Numbered from the stretch's first letter, positions 1-30,775 are shown. The stretch is 64,000 bases of DNA from Apostichopus japonicus (GCF_037975245.1 NC_092563.1:1701001-1765000), one strand, 5' to 3'. The notes: generated by a model not told the origin, from the sequence alone. Translations and numbers: made by a program.

Positions 1-2
1 GC

Positions 3-15760
<15,758 letters not shown>

Positions 15761-16873
15761 ATTGTTCCGGATTGTCACCTGGGACCTGAAACAACAAAAG
15801 TCAGTAGTTATAGAATCATTATGTCATAGTTTACTCAGTCTCATCAATTTCCCTTTCTCTTACAAATTAAAAAAAAGACCATAGTCAAGCAAAATATACA
15901 TATTGGAAGGTATGTATGTTCACATTGTTACCATGGCAATCACCTTACAACCAATAAGTTGCCAATCACCATCATTTATGTGGATAGTTTTACCAACAAT
16001 GTAAGGAAAGCAACATGCAAAAACCTAACCTAGTGAACAGGCATGATAAGTTGTAGGGATGCAACGGATCCAAATTTTTGGATCAACCAGAATGGACCGG
16101 ATCCTTCACAAAATCCGCTTGGATGTTACCCAAGAGGACATGAAATCAGAGAAAACATTAATAAAACTGTTCACAGACACCCTATCAGCTGATCAATGTG
16201 ACTAGGTTTAAATCCCTTCCCACTAAAAGCTCACCTTCTATGACCTATCATCTAATGATCAAAATCTAACATAAACCCTAGGAGAGTATAACCTATCCTG
16301 TGATTTGCACTGCTTTGATTAGATTATATTCATACTTTCGTAAATTTATATGTACAAACCTGGCCTTTGTTTTCTATCACTTTTAACTTGTAAAAAAAGT
16401 TGAGCCCAAGATTGAGCTTGGGTAGAATTCTGCGAGAACAAGTCTTCTGCAAGGTAGAGTTCAGATCAGAGTTACCGATAGCTTCACATGTTGATGTAGA
16501 ACACAAAACATCACAATGGAAATAGCAAATCAATCTGGAATAAGGAAAAACAAAAGGAATATGAGTAACTTTGTGTAACTTGTAATTCACTGGGTTAGCG
16601 GTGTAACGTGGAATGACACTTTACAGGTCCCTAACAAAACATCACCTTAAACTGTTAAATTATATATATACTTGAAGCATGTTCATAACCATTATGTGGC
16701 TTCCAGAATATTTTTATGTATATTCGAGTTGGTTGGAATCATGTTTGATCTCTAGAGTAAGGCAAATATGTCACCAAAAACAGTTCTAGTATTGTTCAAT
16801 ACAAGTGACAAACGCCTACAGTGGAATTACGACCTACAGTATCTTACCGGTTTCGAACCTCTGGACATACAAT

Positions 16874-16956
16874 CAGCGTCCATAGCCTAGTGGTTAGGGT
16901 GTCCACATATAAAGCGGGAGGCCCGGGTTCGAATCCCGGTGGAGGCTGGAAGTTTT
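16874..16956 (+). repeat. tRNA-derived SINE head / tRNA pseudogene
   Basis: Acceptor halves GCGTCCA and TGGAGGC pair with one mismatch. There is an A-box-like 'tagcctagtggttagggtg' and a perfect T-arm 'CCGGGTTCGAATCCCGG'. The anticodon stem is poorly paired and a T-run follows, so this is a SINE or pseudogene rather than a working tRNA. Confidence 0.6.
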
Positions 16957-18894
16957 TTCGCTGTTCTAAATTTTCCAAATCATTATGTTTTCAATTATAT
17001 AATGCAGCTCCATATTCTTGAAGTTCTGCCCATGCTGTGATTTTAACAATCAAAATCTACTAATTGCCTCAAGCAGACAGGTGAAGTTCAAATAAGTAGT
17101 GATATATCATTCAAGCAAAGCAGGAACTACAATACTATAGCAAGTAGAGCATACTGACAAATATATCATATTTGTCTTTCGTTTTCTCCACTATAAAGTT
17201 TTGGAATAATGCTTCATTCAATCTTTCATTTCAAATGGTACTTTATATAGGTATATGAATCTGGCAAATGTTTAATTTCATATCCTTACATTTTCATAAC
17301 AAACTGCAATATACATAATGTATACAGTAGGCAGGTTCTAATGAAAGTCACAAAAGAGGAAATGCAAACAGGTTAACCCAAACACTAACCAGGATCTTTT
17401 CAGAAGTCTCCATAAAGTGGTAAGTGCATATATTAAAGTGTTTGTATGTGTATTGTTGACCAAGTATTTATAGACTGGTGCTATGCCACTCAGGGTAGAT
17501 AGCTTTTGAGGTTCCTGGCTCTTTAAGCACAAATGCAAATTTCAATCAAGGCTGTGAGTCGATATTCTGCTTAATAAGGGATGTAAATGATGACTAAACG
17601 AGTGCACACCTTGTAGTAATACCATGAATGCAGGATGAGATCAAATGTGCAGTGCGGCTCTTGTGTATAACACAAATGAGTTATTAGGGAGTGAACTTTA
17701 CAACCAGACTATATGAATAGTCATGAACATTGTTCCTTGGAATACATTACATTAAGTGGTAACAATTCACGATGATATCGTGTACAATGCCTCATACTAA
17801 TGTCAATATCATTCTTAGCAACTGTCAACTAAGTAAGTACTGTGCCAATATTCCATTATGATCACATCAGTACATCACCTACTACTTAAGTATTAAATCT
17901 ACTCAATTGTAAATATAATTCATCAGGGAAAAACTGACTAAATGTGTGGTTGAATCTAACACGTATAGAGCTGTGTTCTTAGTTTATAAATGTAATATAT
18001 CTGACAGTTTTACCCAGGCCTCGACAAATATGGTCACTAACTTGCCATTGGCGAGTAGAATTTTGCTTTGGCCAATAATAGCAAATGTATTACGCCCGAC
18101 ATTTTGGCTAGTAGTGACTCGTGGGCTAGTCAAACCCCAATATTAGCAAGGCTATTGTTACAAACATGTCACAGAATGATAAAAGTACCTTGGTGAATTT
18201 GAAGCAAGGTGTAAAATGATTTTTATTTATCTATGACCAATCTCAATGCAAATTACCTGTGTAAAATGATTCGCTACCTGGGGGTGAATTGTGTACGGGA
18301 AGTTTTCATGTGCAGAGATTGTTCACAAACTTCACAGAGCATTTATAAACATTCAGCGAAAATCTCATTTAAAATCTAATATATCCATTTATTACAGGGA
18401 ACAGTTTGACCTTACGAAGTATGTAAGGTGTTTTAAAGGCATTCATAAATATGTTGTGTCCATATATAATTAAAGTTACTGAACATCGATATCACAACGG
18501 CTTGGTTATGCACCGGCAAAACCTACACAGTAGAGTATAGTACTAGCAGCCCAATTAGACTACAAGGATATCATGCTTGTAAACAGAATGTATGGCTGGT
18601 TTGTTTCATTACCATCATACATATATATATTTACAAGGAGTTATACGTACAGTACATCCACCTCAACTGTAACTTTATTTATTCTAAGATTATCCACACA
18701 CATACACACACACTATTAACTTTCCAGAGCTGTAATCAATAATTATAGATTGGAAATATCTACAGTACTGTACCTTACAGTATGCACTATAACACTTGCC
18801 AAGTTTGTTGTCAACCGGATGAGATATAATCTTATGATAAATGGGACAAGTTGTTGTGCATTTGGAAAGACTAATGTATAAAATAGGGGCCATA

Positions 18895-18915
18895 TATGAT
18901 ATATATATATATATG
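18895..18915. repeat. TA dinucleotide run
   Basis: Short (AT)n microsatellite. Confidence 0.6.
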
Positions 18916-21269
18916 TAACATGGTTTTGACAGGATAGTAGAATACATGCAGTGTACAATATGGAAGGGAGTTCACACTTTAAGGCACATTGATGATGCAT
19001 GTGAGGAATCATTGTGGCTGGCATGCATACAACAATGACTAACATTAGGAAGTCCTGACTGCTGTACCACACTGTAACTTTCTAATTGTGTATTGACTTC
19101 TAGCACATCCTCGTACATACTGTCTTGCGTTATGTAGATCTGGTGGAAGAATCATGAGTGGGAGTTTAAAATACATGAAAACTCTTCTCTCAGAGACAGG
19201 ATATCCTCCTGACCTTTAGCAGTAATAAGGTTTCATTCCCAGAAATGGAAAGTTTTAAATTACCCTGAAAATGCTAGATAATAATAGATTTGATCATTTG
19301 ACCCTGACACGTATAAAAACTTCAAAATAAATGATCACACATGTGGACTGGATTCTTTAAGATGATTGTGTTCCAGTATTTCATAAGAAATGTTTATGTC
19401 ACATCCATCTATAAACAGGTTGTATGGACTCTTCAATGAAGGTATACAGTACTAATACATCTACATGGAAGTTTAACATAACAGAGTAGACTAAAGTGCA
19501 CTTGTTGTACAATGTACTGTAGGTACAGTGGTGCTTTACATCAGCATGACAGTAGTGCAGTACAGTCTTACAGCTTACAGTTCTTACATCTTCCCATGCT
19601 TGAATTAACACCAATGGCGGCGAAAAATCTACAACAGTAAACACAGTATTATGAATGAAAATTGATGGATTACTATTGCTTCTGTATGTAGGAAAAGCAT
19701 GCAAATAGTAGGCAAAGCCTACTGTACATCTGAGTTTCCACTATTTATCACAGATTTAGATGAAGTTGATCGTTAAGTAAATTACCCAAGCCAGAGCCAA
19801 TATAAATTGTAAACTTTTAACAGAGAGACCAGCAATGGGACCACATTGCACTTCTTCCTAATCCACCTCAAAAACACAATTGGATCTCTCTTAGGATTCC
19901 CTGCCAACACAGGGTGAGATGGAAGTGGGAGGGGATGGGAAGAGTGGCAGAAGTCCAATTGAGTGAGGCTACAGTAAGAGTTCAGTGGTGTTGAAAGTAT
20001 GGTGCCATGTGCCATATCTCTTAATATGCTTCCAATTCTACAGATCCCCAGAATGTTATTTCAATTCAATGTTAACTCTCCATTACAGTACTACACCTGA
20101 GAAATCTCAAATGCACAGCAGAAAATGATCGTTTCTGAGGACAAAGAGCCCAAAACTTGATGGTGATGAGGTTGTATGTTAAATTTTATTGTAGGCAATT
20201 TCTACAGAACATTTTCAATGGGCATGAAACCAAAAGCTTCCACGGATAATGTATACGCAAGCAGATTCTGCAAATGACATTAATTGAGTAATTCGTTATG
20301 CAATTCTTCTAGAAGACAATCAGAGGAATGTTACATTTCTCTAGTACAGGACTTGCTACATGTATAGCAGTACCACATCACAGAATCTACCAGCTTTAGG
20401 AAACAAACAGTGAGCCTTTACCTACAGTAACCAGTGTCTTCTTAAATAATGAACAACTGGTACAAAGTTACATATTTACTTTATACAATTTCTGCAACAA
20501 TCTATGGCTTTATGTCGTGTTTGTCAATGAAACAAAAAATGTTACCAGAAAATCTGATAATCTCTATGTACAGTTTTGTCTCTAAAACTTCTAAATAGTT
20601 ACGTGACAAAGGGAAAGAAACATAGGCCCTAAGACAGGGGTCGTTGGAGATGTAGCTAACATATTCGTCAGTGCATTTGTACATGTATGGTAGATGAACA
20701 AGCTATTGCATCACTGCAACAGAAGGGTAAACAGGTCAGAGAGAATGAAATGCACTTACTAAAGTTTAATAGTACTTAAGTACTAATGGCATGTAGTGTT
20801 GCACACACTACGGGTATCTTGCAGACTACATTCTCGAAATATAACTGTACATTTATTTACCTTCAAGCACTTCCTTGCTAATAAAGATTTCGTCTTGCTT
20901 ATACACTGTATAATAACAACTAATCCAGAATTTTACCTGCCTACTACACTTACTGTAAGGTGACAGACCTGACCTATACTGAAGTACAGTAATCCACAGC
21001 ATTGTATTAACACCTAGACTGTATCTCACTGCATATATACTGTACTCAGTAAATCTGTTCATTCCTGTTACTTGGGAAGTTAATGGTGACAGTCAAGAGT
21101 TTGATATAAATCAAGCAAACATCTATATATTGTATTTAATTTAATGAAAATTATTTCTTTTGAATCACACAATGTAGTTGGTGCCTCAATTAGCAAGGTT
21201 AGATTTCAATGTTTAAATTCATATATGTATATATATATAAATGAAAAACGTAATGAGTTGGAAAATTAA

Positions 21270-21338
21270 GAATATATATATATATATATATATATATACA
21301 GTATATATATATATATACAGTATATATATATATATACA

Positions 21339-21395
<57 letters not shown>

Positions 21396-21435
21396 CATAT
21401 ATACATACTGTACATATATACATACATACATATAT
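21270..21435. repeat. (TA)n microsatellite punctuated by CAG
   Basis: Long (TA)n with three regularly spaced 'acagtatatatatatat' units (17-18 bp) followed by pure TA and then (catata)n. The open frames crossing it are artefacts of the repeat. Confidence 0.95.
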
Positions 21436-24400
21436 GTGCTATGAAGTATTGGAAAGGAACAAAATAGAAAATGAAGCCAAAAATTAATATAGGTCATGCA
21501 TCTGATCAAATCTTCTGGGATAGTCTGTAAAATGCAATTCAATGTAGTCGTAGAGACTAGAGAGACTTTAATGGGGTTCTTAGTGCTTGGGAAGTTTTCC
21601 TAATATATAAGAACAATTACACAGCAAATTTCATTCTTTCATTGCCAAAAACTCAACAATGAGGCTGAAAGAAAAAAAGGAAACAAAAACCACAACAAAA
21701 CAAACAATCAATATGTACAATGCAAACAAGTACGTACGTAGTAGCCTAATTATATCTCCCAAAGGTAGTTTTTTTTATGTAATTTTTTTTTTTATGGTAC
21801 TACTGTGTGAAACTGATCCAGTTTACGAAGTGTATGAACTAACAACTTAATGATAACAAAGTCCAGCCAGATACACTATATTTGATTCTTAAGGCAACAG
21901 CAACCTGCAGGATCATGAAGACTCTTGTGCGTGTATACTGTATGTAACACAGGTCTGCCCGTATGCATGTTAACGTACAGAAGTACCCATTGGTTGAACA
22001 TCCTTGTTTAGCATGAATCCCCTTTGGTGATTCAGAAATCGGTGAACCTTGAAGGTCAACAAAGGTTAGCAAACAAAATCTTGTAATTTCTCCAAAACAG
22101 ATGCAAATTCAGACAAAACTAGCAGGTATATATATAGGTGGTGTTCAGAATGGAGTGTTGTTTTTATAATTTGTTTTGTGTAAAGCGGGTGTGTCATTTT
22201 GAGGTCAATATATATATCAAATTGTGAAAAACTTGTAACATTTACTATTCTGGATACTGAAGTTTTGATGCATAACATACTTAATATGGCTCTACAGAAC
22301 CTTAATCAATTTGATGTCAAGAACCCTATTTGAAGATGTTGAATCTTACTTATATGTACAATCAGTAGAGGTCAATGTATGCAAACTTTATGTGTAGTTA
22401 CACCTCCTACTGCTTTCAGTTGTTGTTTTTTTGTGGATGTCAAATGTCATTTTGAAAAATTTTAAAAATAAAGAGTGGATGAACTTCACATATAGAATGT
22501 CTATTCGCAACGTGTGAGTGGAGGTATCAAGGTTATGAGATTAACAGAGGCGAAGGCATTGTAACCACCAACCCAAACCCAAAAGTAAAGTGTGGATAAA
22601 CCAATTTTCAAGAACCTAACTTTAGGTCAATCATGGTCAACACTTATAATTATTGTGTGCAGTGTTGCATACATGGAAGTTTTCCACATAAAATGTGACA
22701 TGAATGGGAATCACTTGTGGACCTGTAGGCTGTCTGGTTAATAAAGTGGTCCCCAAGACTTTTCTGCTTGTACCAACTGTAGTACCTCTCTCTTTCCCTC
22801 CCTCCCTCCCCCAAAATATTATATAACATTAGGCTTAAACACTTACTGTCAATATATGACTGGAGTATATTACCTCATATATGAAGTAATGGTGCTACTT
22901 CTAATTTGAAAGAGTTGTATCCCTAGACAAATTGTTGACAAATATTATTTCAAATCTAATCTAGATTAGTCTTGTACAGTCTACTGACTCTCAATGCCCC
23001 CTTCCCCCCCCCCTCCCCTTCCCCTCATTATATCAAATTCATTAATAAAATCTCTTGTTAGATAAATCTTTCGAGATATATATATCTTAGTTTGAGTAAA
23101 TACTTATACTTAATAATTTCGACTTCCAATTTTACATAGCAGTTTTGTAGCCTCTGAACTCCAATAACAAACTATGATTTCTGTGTTCATAAACACTTTG
23201 CAGCAATTTGCCCATTTTTGCATAGAATATTTCAATGCGATACCATATATATTATTCCCTGGCTAAAACAGGATGTAGAATACATCTAAAACATGCTAAC
23301 AATTAAGTCAGTGATGCAATAGGATTGAAATAAATAGCGGACTTATACTGTATATGGAACTGCAAACATCAACGTCTGTATTGATTGCGTACTGGCACTA
23401 TAGACGTACGAGTAAGCTAATACACTAATACCTATCGTAGGAAGTTACTAAGTTTCCTGCCAACATGACCTATCAAATTGTACCGTCTCTAAACACGAGT
23501 ATGACAGCGTATCTCCTCATTGAACAAAGGAAACTACTAAGATAATTACAAGCAACCAGTGTAATCAAGTTTGAACACAACACAGTGTTATGAACTATTG
23601 AAAACTTGGCAATAACGACACTTCTTATGACACAAATTCACAATGAGGAAGACATCCAAATTCTAGATAGACCAATAATCATCTGTACATGAAGGAAACT
23701 ATTTATTAGGGTTAACCACCTTAACGCCATACACTGTGGTAGTGCGGTTCAGTCAATGAACCAGTGGTATAGTATTAGCCAGGGAATACTTCTGTAAGGC
23801 CATAGACCCCAGAGACATTTAATTCTTACCACAATGATTCAGAAACATTGGAAATGTCCAATCTCTCCACTTTGCACTGACTTGCAGATAGAAATTCTGA
23901 GCATCTAATGAAAGGGGCATTCCCTCACAAATTAAAATTATTTATGAAAATGTGAAAATATGCCCAAATTGCAGAACAGCAGATTAAATTGCTTGTACTG
24001 TATTTCTAGTCACTACAGTCTATTGCTATATATACAGTATGACTTCTACATTTTCAAAATCAGAATACTTATGAAACTCTTCAACTTCCAAAGTTTGATG
24101 GAGGTCTTGCTGCCAGTTAAAACTCTATGACTATAGTAACAGTTCGACAGCACAGTACAGAGCGATTTGTGTGTTATGTACATTCTGTCACATATCACAT
24201 GTGTGTTACTTCAGAATGGTAGCTTTGAGAGCAAGACTATTTAAGTGGGTATGACCCAGAAGTTGGTCAGAGAGAGCTCATTGCTAAACTGGCTACTAAT
24301 TAGGTAACAGGTAGTGCATGCTTTGAGAGGAGACAGGTAAGAGATGAATAAAATAAACTGATAGTAGCCGGTGTGACTGACATTCTTCCTTATTGGCCTA

Positions 24401-25029
24401 GCACCCTCTTCTCCATGTCTTCTGTACTAACTTTCTTGGGGACTTAACTTGGGGACCAAATCTGCAGATTATTAAATACTTTTTAAGATACTTAGTCATG
24501 GAAACAATGCCATTGCAGCATAGGTGCAACTAAACTTAATTGGAGCACATGTATGTAAGTTGCAGTGTATTCTCATTTCCTTTTAAGTATGTAAAGTACA
24601 TACTATCATGATTCCCACATATCATTTAGCAAATAACTTCCTTTTTAGTTGAGTTAAATCTGTAACAAAGTATTCCAACTAAACTGACTTTCTTAAGTTT
24701 AATAATTAATTATAATTATTATGCATTGCATTATAAATTTATGCATTATGATTATCATTTAAATACTTGTTGAATACAACAGATTTCTCAGTCCTTTTCA
24801 CTCCAATGACAAAACCTACACAGGAGAATCCCAACGTAGAAGTGCACAGAATTGAAAGTTTGTATCATAAACATTAACATCAAACTTCACCTGTTTTCCT
24901 CACCTAAAAGATATAATTCATAGCCACACAACAATTTTTGTTAACTCCTGTTAAATCACTCATGTTGACATTATCAGCTAGATGCACACAGACCTGAGTA
25001 CATATTCAATAAAACCTTTCACTGTTATT

Positions 25030-26170
25030 AAGTAGATAGATCTTTCATTATAAAGATGTGTCAACATCACATAACATACTGTATTAAACAATGACACACT
25101 GCACAACAGTACAGTCTGTACATGTCTTAGCACTCTGACCCTACAAGGAGATCTATGAGAATAGTGTTAGAAAAGCAATAACTGTCAGTACTAGCTCCAT
25201 ATTTCTGTCAATACTCTTGAGAGTTCCTCTTAAAACTTCAAGAATAGCACAGATTGTGCCATGTAGGGTGCAACAGGTTCAACTGGGAAGAATATCATAT
25301 ACAGCATATTGTAATTAAAGCTATTGTATGATCAGACAATTGAAGGCTAAACCCAACAAGGGTTTTTCCCAGTGTCACTAAGTGCAGATAAAGTGTCTGT
25401 GTCTGTGCATTGTATGACATTGTGTGCAAACCTTCTCAAATGTATGAAGTGCCAGTGTATTGTATGAGCATACTGTACTGTATAAAATCACAGCTTATAC
25501 ACACAATGAAACAGATATCACAGTCCAGCTAAAACTTAGCAACTATAGTGTCAGTAACAATTGAACAATTGTTTCCCCATTATATGCTAGATCTTTTCAT
25601 TTTAAATAAATTTGATCTTAATAAAGATCTACAACTGCCACACATTCCCCTACACTGCCTTACAGTGTGTCTGAATGCTTTAACATTCTGACCATACAAG
25701 GAGACCACCTATGATAATAAGCTGGAAACAATCACTATCAGTACTTGATCTGGACATATTTTTGTGGATAACAGCTTTTACTCTGAGATGTCTAACTTCA
25801 TATTTCTGTGGTTAAGGGCTTTTACTCTGAGATATCTACTTTTCTGAGATTGGCAAAGATTGTGTCATGTAAGGTGAAACAGGTTAACATTAAGATCATA
25901 TCTATTGTAATAAGAGCTATTGTTGATCAAACCACTGAAGGCTAATAACAAGCACTGGCTTTCCCAATGTCAAAAAGTTCAGATAAAATGTCTGTGTCTG
26001 CATTGTATGACACTGTGTGAAAACCTCCTCAAATGTATGAACATTGTACAAGCAGTGTATATTAGTATGATGTACTGTATAACATCACAGCTCATGCACA
26101 CTATTAAACAGATATATCACAGTCCAGCGAATACCTAGCAACTATACTGTAAACTAACAATTGTTCCCCT
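25030..26170. repeat. Tandem segmental duplication, two ~560-590-bp copies
   Basis: The first copy (about 25030-25605) and the second (about 25606-26170) share ordered blocks: 'ctgacc(c/a)tacaaggaga', 'agattgtg(c/t)catgta', 'gtctgtgtctg', 'gcattgtatgaca', 'tcacagtccagc'. The second copy has an extra internal duplication of 'cttttactctgagat'. No coding content. Confidence 0.75.
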
Positions 26171-26543
26171 TACATTGTACAGCTTTGAGTTTTATTTAGA
26201 ATTTAGCAATGACGTTACGTTTTGTAATTTGTCAGTTTTTTGGAGGCCAGTTACATGAATGGACCAACAAAGTGTTATTTGCACAAAGAGTAAAGAATAA
26301 CTTAACGTCAACACTTCTACAATTGCATGACACCATCTTTTTTTTCATTCTCCAAACTAAGTGTAATTGTTTCAGATTTAGTTAGGTTTTGGAAGAATGA
26401 AAGTTATCGAGTTATTCAGTAAAGATGAGTCATGTATCCTTTTTCACTGGCATTAGTGAAAGCCAGTCTGGGAGCCCACAATCTACAGCTTTCGAATGGT
26501 AGATTCATAAGGAGGAGGACAGTGACCTTGGAAGGGATTATGA

Positions 26544-26558
26544 GGGGGGGGGGGGCAG
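26544..26558. repeat. Poly-G run
   Basis: Homopolymer G tract within 'tatgagggg...gcagtg'. Confidence 0.8.
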
Positions 26559-29500
26559 TGCAAGAATGTTGGTCAGTTATGAGGCTAAGGTAGATGGGTG
26601 TGCATAGGTAAAGGAGACAGGTAAGTGACGAGTGAAGTAAATAACAGTATCTATATCAACATCAACATCAAGAAAATAGGAGTCGACTGATAAATCAGAT
26701 CGGATATAGCTGAAAATATTAATAGCAACAACATATGTGGTTTGACAAAATATGTTTCCTTATGAATGAGATATATTTGATTTTGATTTTTAATCATTTT
26801 GTAACCTGACAAACACCAATCCTGTCTTGCTATGACCTTCATACTCACTGAACTTACTGGTTTGGATATTTACAAGGAATGATACCTACACGTACAGTAT
26901 AGTTAACTTCTGATATGGTAGATTGGGAAAGTAAAAGGTGTCCCGGAATGGGATATTATGGGCGCAGTTCTAAAACTTTTCCACACATATAGTTTACGTA
27001 GATCATAGATGGAATGATGCATTTGAGTGTATTTTGAAGAATTTGCAAGAGAAGGGCAAAGTAAACAGTAATATCCTTCCAAGGTCTGTGCAAGTGTACC
27101 CTTAAGGCAGCATACAAATGATGCTCAACACAGTACCTCACAGATACAATGCATCATGTCTGTTGATTTACTGTATGTCAGGTTTGTGTCAAGAAACCAA
27201 TTCTCCAGGAATATACATTTGTCCTGCTGATTTTTTTTAACTTTATGGGACTTGTTCTTCAAAACCATTGTTATTTCTTTACCAACGGTAACAAATCTGT
27301 CTGGGTTTGCTTCTCCTTTCAAATGTTGGCTATGTTTACTAATGATTGGTGCACTTTTAGTATGTAAATTCAATAAATATAATATAAGAAAAATACTGTA
27401 AATGTGTAAGTACTTTGTTATAAAGATATGTAGTATAATTGTTGCTCTCTAACCAGTGTTGTCAAGAACACTACAGCTTTTTGCAGAGATCAATGCCTAG
27501 ATACTGTACCATACTGTACATTAAAGGTGACACAACTGGCTTGAAAGATGATAAGTACTATCTGTGTAGAACATCTCACAATCTGAATGATACTGAAATC
27601 AAATTCAGACTGGTGTAGAACTAAAAGATTACTCAATTACATCAGCACAACTGAATTGTTACATCAGCACAACTGAATTGTCTTGATGGTTAAGTCTATT
27701 CATTCTTGCCACCAAGATGTACTGTACAGTACTATACACAACTATAGGTGCAAAGTACAAAGTACACACATTGAGATAAGTGCAAAGTAAAAAAGATATC
27801 AAGTTATTGTATGTACAGCCCTACTCTACACACTGTGCAGTTAACTATTAAAATTAGCCTATAACGTCATCCTACAGTAATGAGTCACATGCACGGAAAG
27901 CAATCATCAAAACTTCTCTACATTGAAACAATACTATATTAAGAATGTAAATGTCCTGTGATGGTGATTTACAAAACATTCAACAGAAATAAACACAACT
28001 AGAATAAATCAGAGTTTTTCAAATCTGATTTAAAGAAGAAACAATTCTTGCACATTTTAAGTGATCATTGAAACATCTCAATATACTCTCCTGTCACTTG
28101 AGTTGACAAGAATCTGCTAAATCTAATGTCACTTGACATTGCTGTACTGATGCTAACTTATATAAGGATTTATATAATAGATTCTGTGTACAAATGCAGA
28201 GACTTGTAGCAGTACTGTAGTGAGTCAGAACGCATACATACTCTAGCATGGAGATAGGTCTGCATTGTACTCACCACCCTTGTCGACTTGTGCTCAACAC
28301 TTGTACTTACGGCATTTTGGAAATCTACCATGTACAGATAGTACAGTGTGCAACCTACAATAGTCAAAATAGCTTTGCTACTGGTTCGGCTTCTACTCAT
28401 ATTCACAAAAGGTAATTATCCTGGGCCTGTACTCGCGCTTGTTGCACTTGTACTTCAAGTCTGCTAATAGATACATGTATGCACGGTCAACAGTTTCTAA
28501 GACAATACTTGGTAACTAGTGTGACTTTATGCATAATTATCGTCTTTCCCCCTCCCTCCCCTTAACCCACCCTGGCAATGCAAAATCTCTATATCCTATT
28601 TCCACACGTATGATAAATACAAATTATAAAAAATTATGGAACCTATTCTTACTGTTCATCAATTCCTCCCTAATTGTTTAGGAACATAATTCCCACATAC
28701 ACTGAATAATACTTTTAAACAGTCGGTCAAGCTAGAATATTGGTTTGACAGGATATTCTGGTTCCATGTACAGTGATCACATGGGAATCAATGGGAACCT
28801 GTTGGGATTAGTTGGAATCCCACCTTGCTTACTGTAAATCCATCATTGGAAATTTGCTTGCACAGAGATTTTTATGAATTATTATTATTTTTTGTAACAC
28901 ATGTTTCATGTTGTGTAGTTATCTCAACAACAGTACAGTACCTCTGAATTGCTGCGAGTTCTTAATTTTTTTTTAAATCAATAGTCTAACAGGCCAACTA
29001 TGAATAGTTTCGAAAGTTAGCGCATAGCGACATATCAGGGATCCTGACTGGCCCCTCCCTTTGCTATCTTTGCTGGCCAAGGACATTAGCTTATATGCAA
29101 TATGCATGCATACTTATGCGATAAGGATGTCACATGTCACACATGTCACATATCACATATATGGCATTAACGTCTAAAGGCCTATCATTGCTTTCAAATA
29201 TGTTGTGTTGTTCGTCTACAAACAAACACTACAGCTTACTTGGTTGAAATAAATCAGTACACATGCCCCACAGCATTTAGTCGAAGAGTAGCATTTTATT
29301 GTTACCGCAGTAGGACAAATATGTCTTCAGTATAGAAAGCCTCCTTGTTTTAAACACATGGAATTCCAATTGCTGTACAGGTCTACGGACATGATAGTGC
29401 AGGAAACATTATAATCAAGTAAGTTTTACAAAGTTAGAATTTGGATACTCTGAACTTTGTCTACTTTACGAGTGACACAAACACTTTTCACTGCTGATAT

Positions 29501-30309
29501 TCTATTTTTGAAAACCACATTTCCCTATTATTTGCCATTTTGGCAAAATGAAATTTCAATCACATAATTGTGGAGGTGAGTAGGCTTCTTTGTGACGTAC
29601 ACTAACAATACTACTTATACTAGGATAGATTTCATTTGGTAATACAATAAATTGAATCAACACAGTATTGTGACAGAATTTTTGGGAACTTTTGATATAT
29701 ATATATGTTTCCTGTAGTTCTATAAATATGATGTTTGCAAAGTATTTTCAGATATATATTTAATAAAATTAGGCTGCATAATCAGTACATAGTGTCAAAG
29801 CAATGTGCTATGAAGAATGTAGAGCTATCTGAGAATAGCATAAAATAGAAAAATAGATGCAGTAGATTGTCTTAGGTTAATATTTTTTTCTGTTTGTTTG
29901 TTAAGTTTGCCGGTTATCTATATAATACTGCCATACCAGACTCAAGTAAGGATCCAACAGGTTAGGCTATAATGCAAGGCTTGCAAGCTCCGAATAGCTA
30001 CAGTGGTGAAAACAAAACCAAATTGCAAACCTAAGTGAGTAATCAACTTTGCTCTTGGATGCAAAAGATATATATTGGATTGTTATCATGGACAAAATTC
30101 ATGGGCATTAAACCATCATCGTTGGAACATAGAAATGTAAAACCTGAGATGCCCTCAAATTTCACATCTACCTTTAAATGTACAGTGCAGGTAAACTGCC
30201 CTTTAGATGTCAGTTTAAGGGTACCAACAAAAATTGTGTTCCTGGATTTCCTGACAAAAATATGGTCACCTAAGTGTAGCCTTTAGTTAGTTAGTGGCTA
30301 TATTGTATT

Positions 30310-30775
30310 TATAGGTTGGGAGGATTTGGTCTAGAATATGAGAAACAGCCTTGGCTCTTCCGTTCCATGGTACCTTCACTCATGGTCTATTGTGCTCTTG
30401 TGTGGCTCTCTTCCTATATCAAGACTCAACTCAAATTGATAAACAGACATTTCAGAAAGTATTATTCTATAGATGATCAGTACATTGAAGAATTTGTACT
30501 TCATTATGTAAGAGGAATTTTGACTGATCCTGACCATCCTCTCCATAAATATTACATTACTCCACTTAGGTTGTATACCCTACCTCGTATGCGTACTGAA
30601 CGCTTTAGACATTCTTTTTTACCGAGGAGTATAAAGCATTTGAACTGTCATATAACTAGATGATATTTTTATCATATTTTTGTACATATATTTTGCATAT
30701 TTTTAAGCTGCGGAATCCATTTTATTATATCTTCATTTTATGATTGATATCAATAAATTTTACTTTACTCTAATT
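30310..30775 (+). pseudogene. Non-LTR retrotransposon (LINE) 3' fragment
   Basis: An open frame of about 115 codons ending at 30663 looks like the C-terminal tail of a LINE reverse transcriptase ('PSLMVYCALVWLSSYI', 'LINRHFRKYY', 'DPDHPLHKYY', 'TERFRHSFLPRSIKHLN'). It is followed by a short A/T-rich 3' end with a 'ttactttactc..tttactttaa' tail. 5'-truncated, with no endonuclease or catalytic RT motif. Confidence 0.75.

Noticed and set aside
16874-16956. Functional tRNA gene
   Set aside because: The anticodon stem has mismatches and the acceptor has one mismatch; more likely a SINE head.
21199-21542. Tyr/Ile-rich frames of up to 107 codons
   Set aside because: Produced by the (TA)n microsatellite.
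28316-28406. Minus-strand frame ending at a good donor (AATGCC|GTAAGT) that could be an alternative first coding exon of the ligase
   Set aside because: It fits only with one of two possible acceptors at 15778, the peptide resembles nothing in the family, and the frame is short and in A/T-rich DNA.
30035-30286. Plus-strand 83-codon frame before the LINE fragment
   Set aside because: No similarity to LINE or other protein patterns; probably chance.
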